A model generated the notes under the pieces. It was not told where the DNA came from and did not search any database. It worked only from the letters and a program-made list of their open reading frames with translations. A stretch of 64,000 bases of DNA from an uncultured Sphingomonadaceae bacterium (lineage in GTDB: Bacteria; Pseudomonadota; Alphaproteobacteria; Sphingomonadales; Sphingomonadaceae), in contig CANMVC010000001.1 in the NCBI GenBank assembly GCA_947501325.1, positions 1,302,001-1,366,000 of the forward strand, written 5' to 3'. Position 1 is the stretch's first letter. Every line of letters starts with the position of its first letter. Both the position numbers and the translations under genes were made by a program. Shown here piece after piece: positions 61,334-64,000 of the stretch.

Positions 61334-61894
61334 CTATGCGGCTAAGCGCTTATGTTCGCCTTCGCGCACTTCTTCGATAATCTTCGCAGAAAATGCGTCC
61401 AGATCTTCTGGGCTGCGTGATGTGATAATGCCCTTGTCTACCACCACCGCGCTGTCTTGCCAGATCGCGCCCGCATTTTGCATATCGGTTTTGATCGATC
61501 CATAGCTGGTCGCTTTGCGGCCTCTAATAATATCTGCTTCAATGAGCAACCACGGCGCGTGACAGATAGCAGCAATCGGTTTGCCGTCCTGGTAGAAGGC
61601 TTTGACAAAATCCACCGCCTTGTCATTGGCGCGCAGCACGTCTGGATTGATCTGGCCGCCCGGCAGCACCAACGCGTCGAAGCTCGCCGCGTCCGCATTT
61701 TCCAGCGTCACGTCGACGTCGATAGCCTCGCCCCAGTCTTTCTGGTCCCAGCTTTTAATCGAACCCTCACTCGGTGATACGATGGTCACCTCTGCCCCTG
61801 CTTCCATCAATTGTTTCCTTGGTTCAAAAAGCTCCGATTTCTCAAAACCGTCCGTCGCAAGGATTGCTATTTTTGCGTTTGAAATGTTTGTCAT
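61334..61894 (-). CDS. DJ-1/PfpI-family type 1 glutamine amidotransferase-like protein
   Basis: 186 residues. The nucleophile elbow [15 protein letters not shown] has the reactive Cys, and the family strands [15 protein letters not shown] and [17 protein letters not shown] are clear. PfpI/YhbO-type proteins act against glyoxal damage or as stress-response hydrolases. A terminator follows, and it stands divergent to hpd. Confidence 0.9.
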   Translation of the reverse strand: MTNISNAKIAILATDGFEKSELFEPRKQLMEAGAEVTIVSPSEGSIKSWDQKDWGEAIDVDVTLENADAASFDALVLPGGQINPDVLRANDKAVDFVKAFYQDGKPIAAICHAPWLLIEADIIRGRKATSYGSIKTDMQNAGAIWQDSAVVVDKGIITSRSPEDLDAFSAKIIEEVREGEHKRLAA

Positions 61895-62081
61895 ATCAAT
61901 CTTCCTTTGGTTAGAGATTACTAGGTTATCAACGAACCGAAGCGCGATTTGGTTTCAAATTAGTCCTTTTTCGGATAGCCTCCGAATTCACGAGTTGAAA
62001 AAGAGAAGCTTGCAGAATCGGCTCACACAGCCTATAGTTTCATTTGTAACTATATTGCTCTCGCTTATAAGGAATGCGCAC

Positions 62082-63185
62082 ATGGCTGATCTTTTCGAAA
62101 ACCCGGTGGGCCTTGATGGCTTTGAATTTGTCGAATTCTGCGCCCCTGAACGCGGGGTGCTCGAACCGGTTTTTGAAGTAATGGGCTTTACCCCTATTGC
62201 ACAGCATCGATCCAAGGATGTTGACCTATGGCGGCAGGGCGGGATCAACCTCATCATCAATTATGAACCAAAATCAGCCGCCTGGTATTTTGCCAGAGAG
62301 CATGGGCCATCGGCCTGCGGCATGGCATTCCGGGTCAAGGACGCGCGCAAGGCCTATGCGTATTTGCTCGAAAATGGCGCAGAACCTGTGCACGTTGAAA
62401 CTGGGCCGATGGAACTGCACATCCCGGCGATCCGTGGCATTGGCGGCGCTATCCTCTATCTGGTCGACCGTTATGATGGCGGCGAGCGCGGCGAGTCCCT
62501 CTCGATTTACGACATAGACTTTGAATATCTGCCGGGTGTTGACCGCAATCCGGTTGGTGCAGGTTTCAAGATTATCGATCACCTGACCCACAATGTTTAC
62601 GGTGGCCGGATGAAATATTGGGCGGACTATTATGAGACGCTCTTTAATTTCCGCGAGATCCGCTTCTTTGACATCAAGGGCGAATATACCGGTCTGACAT
62701 CCAAGGCGCTGACAGCCCCTGATGGCAAGATCAAGATACCGCTCAATGAAGAAGGCGAAGGCGGCAAAGGTCAGATTGAAGAATTCCTGCGCGAGTTTAA
62801 CGGCGAGGGCATTCAACATATCGCGCTCATCTGCGACGATCTGATTGCCTGCTGGGATCGGCTCAAGAAACTGGGCGTCCCGTTTATGACGGCTCCACCC
62901 AATACCTATTATGAAATGCTCGACGGACGGTTGCCCGGCCACGGCGAAGACGTTTCGGCCCTGCAGTCCCGCGGTATTCTGCTCGACGGTACAACCGAAG
63001 GCGGCGAACCACGGTTGCTTTTGCAGATTTTTGCAGAAGCGCAGGTGGGTCCGGTATTCTTTGAATTTATCCAGCGCAAAGGCGATGACGGTTTTGGCGA
63101 AGGCAATTTCAAGGCACTGTTTGAAAGCATTGAACGCGATCAGGTCGCACGCGGAGTACTTGATGTGAAAGAACCCGCAGAATGA
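62082..63185 (+). CDS. hpd: 4-hydroxyphenylpyruvate dioxygenase
   Basis: 367 residues with two VOC-type domains. Iron ligands are His167 in IIDHLTHNV, His246 in [11 protein letters not shown] and Glu328 in [10 protein letters not shown]. It converts 4-hydroxyphenylpyruvate to homogentisate in tyrosine breakdown. AAGGA eight bases before ATG fixes the start; the frame is open much further upstream but over non-coding sequence. Its stop overlaps the next VOC gene by four bases. Confidence 0.95.
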   Translation: MADLFENPVGLDGFEFVEFCAPERGVLEPVFEVMGFTPIAQHRSKDVDLWRQGGINLIINYEPKSAAWYFAREHGPSACGMAFRVKDARKAYAYLLENGAEPVHVETGPMELHIPAIRGIGGAILYLVDRYDGGERGESLSIYDIDFEYLPGVDRNPVGAGFKIIDHLTHNVYGGRMKYWADYYETLFNFREIRFFDIKGEYTGLTSKALTAPDGKIKIPLNEEGEGGKGQIEEFLREFNGEGIQHIALICDDLIACWDRLKKLGVPFMTAPPNTYYEMLDGRLPGHGEDVSALQSRGILLDGTTEGGEPRLLLQIFAEAQVGPVFFEFIQRKGDDGFGEGNFKALFESIERDQVARGVLDVKEPAE

Positions 63186-63733
63186 CCTCAGCCCCCAATC
63201 TTTCCGGCATTCATCATGTCGCCTATCGCTGCAAGGATGCGAAGGAAACGGCCGAGTTTTACAAGCGCGTCATGGGCATGGACTTTGACCTCGCCTTTGC
63301 AGAAAACGAAGTGCCGTCGACGGGCGAATATGACCCGTATATGCATATCTTCCTCGATGCCGGTGGCGGCAATATACTCGCCTTTTTCGAACTGCCCGAG
63401 CAACCGGAAATGGGCAAGGACCCCAACACGCCGACATGGGTGCAACATATTGCGTTCAAGGTGAATACGCTGGACGAATTGCTCGCCGCCAAGGCCAATG
63501 CAGAGGCCGAGGGGCTCGAAGTCCTGGGCCCCACCCATCATGGTATTTTCAAATCCATCTACTTTTTCGATCCCAACGGACACCGGCTGGAAATTGCTTG
63601 TGATATCGGGACGGACGAAGAGATGAAGGAACTGCGCCGGGTTGCACCTGAGATGCTCGAAGAATGGAGCCGCACCAAAAAGGCGCCACAACATGCCGCA
63701 TGGCTGCACGAAAAAGCGCGCGACGAACATTAA
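63182..63733 (+). CDS. VOC-family protein in tyrosine catabolic cluster
   Basis: 183 residues with one VOC domain. The first ligand region is [25 protein letters not shown], a central His lies in WVQHIAFKV, and the last ligand Glu is in [13 protein letters not shown]. It is translationally coupled to hpd and precedes the FAH gene. The location suggests a lyase or dioxygenase step in aromatic breakdown, but the reaction is unknown. Confidence 0.85.
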   Translation: MTSAPNLSGIHHVAYRCKDAKETAEFYKRVMGMDFDLAFAENEVPSTGEYDPYMHIFLDAGGGNILAFFELPEQPEMGKDPNTPTWVQHIAFKVNTLDELLAAKANAEAEGLEVLGPTHHGIFKSIYFFDPNGHRLEIACDIGTDEEMKELRRVAPEMLEEWSRTKKAPQHAAWLHEKARDEH

Positions 63734-63798
63734 ACGCGCGTGTTGATTGTTGAAGCGTTCCGGCGCACTATCCGTTTTCAACAAAAGATGGGAACCCT

Positions 63799-64000
63799 AT
63801 GAAACTCGCGACGCTGAAAAATGACACACGCGATGGCCGGCTGGTCGTTGTCTCGAAAGATCTGACCCGTTGCTGCGAAGCGAATAATATAGCCCCCACT
63901 CTTCAAGCCGCTCTCGACCATTGGGAAGATTGCGCGCCGAAACTCGAAGCCTTGTACCGGGACGTCGAACATCAGGCCGTGCCTTGCGAGCGATTTCATG
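63799..64000 (+). CDS. Fumarylacetoacetate hydrolase family protein, C-terminus beyond window
   Basis: Only 67 N-terminal residues are visible, beginning MKLATLKNDTRDGRLVVVSK and containing NIAPTLQAALDHWEDCAPKL. This is the start typical of FAH-family proteins encoded beside hpd, which cleave fumarylacetoacetate or a related diketo acid. The catalytic part lies off the right edge. It follows the VOC gene by 65 bases. Confidence 0.75.
   Translation, partial: MKLATLKNDTRDGRLVVVSKDLTRCCEANNIAPTLQAALDHWEDCAPKLEALYRDVEHQAVPCERFH

Noticed and set aside
61602-62081. 160-codon upstream extension of hpd
   Set aside because: It lies antisense to the DJ-1/PfpI gene and over non-coding sequence; hpd has a normal start with AAGGA at 62082.

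Overview
The window is a chromosomal segment of an alphaproteobacterium of the order Sphingomonadales, most like marine or freshwater relatives of Sphingopyxis, Sphingorhabdus and Parasphingorhabdus. The grounds are moderate GC content, a Mic60-like gene directly behind hemC-hemD, an adenosine-kinase-type PfkB gene, a CYP153 alkane hydroxylase, a riboflavin ribB carrying a degenerate ribA domain, an hpd-VOC-FAH tyrosine cluster, and three families of short palindromic dispersed repeats common in sphingomonad genomes. No sequence search was run. All family calls come from reading motifs.

Layout. Positions 1-13000 are accessory: a porin-like gene cut by the left edge, a DUF4332-type gene interrupted by an in-frame stop, an unrecognised alpha/alpha-toroid membrane protein, a bactofilin-like membrane protein, decayed alpha/beta-hydrolase and VOC genes around intact VOC and rsgA genes, an APH-type kinase flanked by palindromic repeats, and a DUF3489-DUF2924-serine-recombinase cassette next to tRNA-Thr. 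Positions 13000-30400 are mostly housekeeping: thioesterases, aminopeptidase P, an S9 oligopeptidase, hemC-hemD-Mic60-like diverging from tsaD-gpsA and a polysaccharide flippase, an adenosine kinase, an EI24 protein, queG, and a NatAB-like ABC exporter.

Positions 30400-47300 hold CYP153, msrB, a four-gene envelope-glycan block (STT3-like GT-C enzyme, sulfatase-fold phosphotransferase, GtrA protein, FAD oxidoreductase), a YjhX-GNAT pair, a DUF885 metallohydrolase lipoprotein, nhaA, a TetR regulator, an orphan LytTR response regulator and a large TonB-dependent receptor. Positions 47300-64000 hold an SDR, tRNA-Tyr beside a 72-bp direct repeat, rlmB, a ferredoxin, an AlkA-type glycosylase, a compatible-solute-type ABC importer, phhB, ccmAB, ribB-ribH with twin palindromes upstream, marR, dps, a bacterial sodium channel, a DJ-1/PfpI protein, and hpd-VOC-FAH (FAH cut by the right edge).

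How genes work together: hemCD make uroporphyrinogen III, and ccmAB act in cytochrome c maturation. ribB-ribH are translationally coupled for riboflavin. phhB and hpd/FAH both touch phenylalanine and tyrosine breakdown. The CYP153 lacks adjacent redox partners, and the stand-alone ferredoxin near 50.5 kb is one possible donor. Items most worth a second look are the HTH-RibB fusion with its operators, the STT3-like envelope block, the YjhX-GNAT pair, the sodium channel, and the recombinase cassette.
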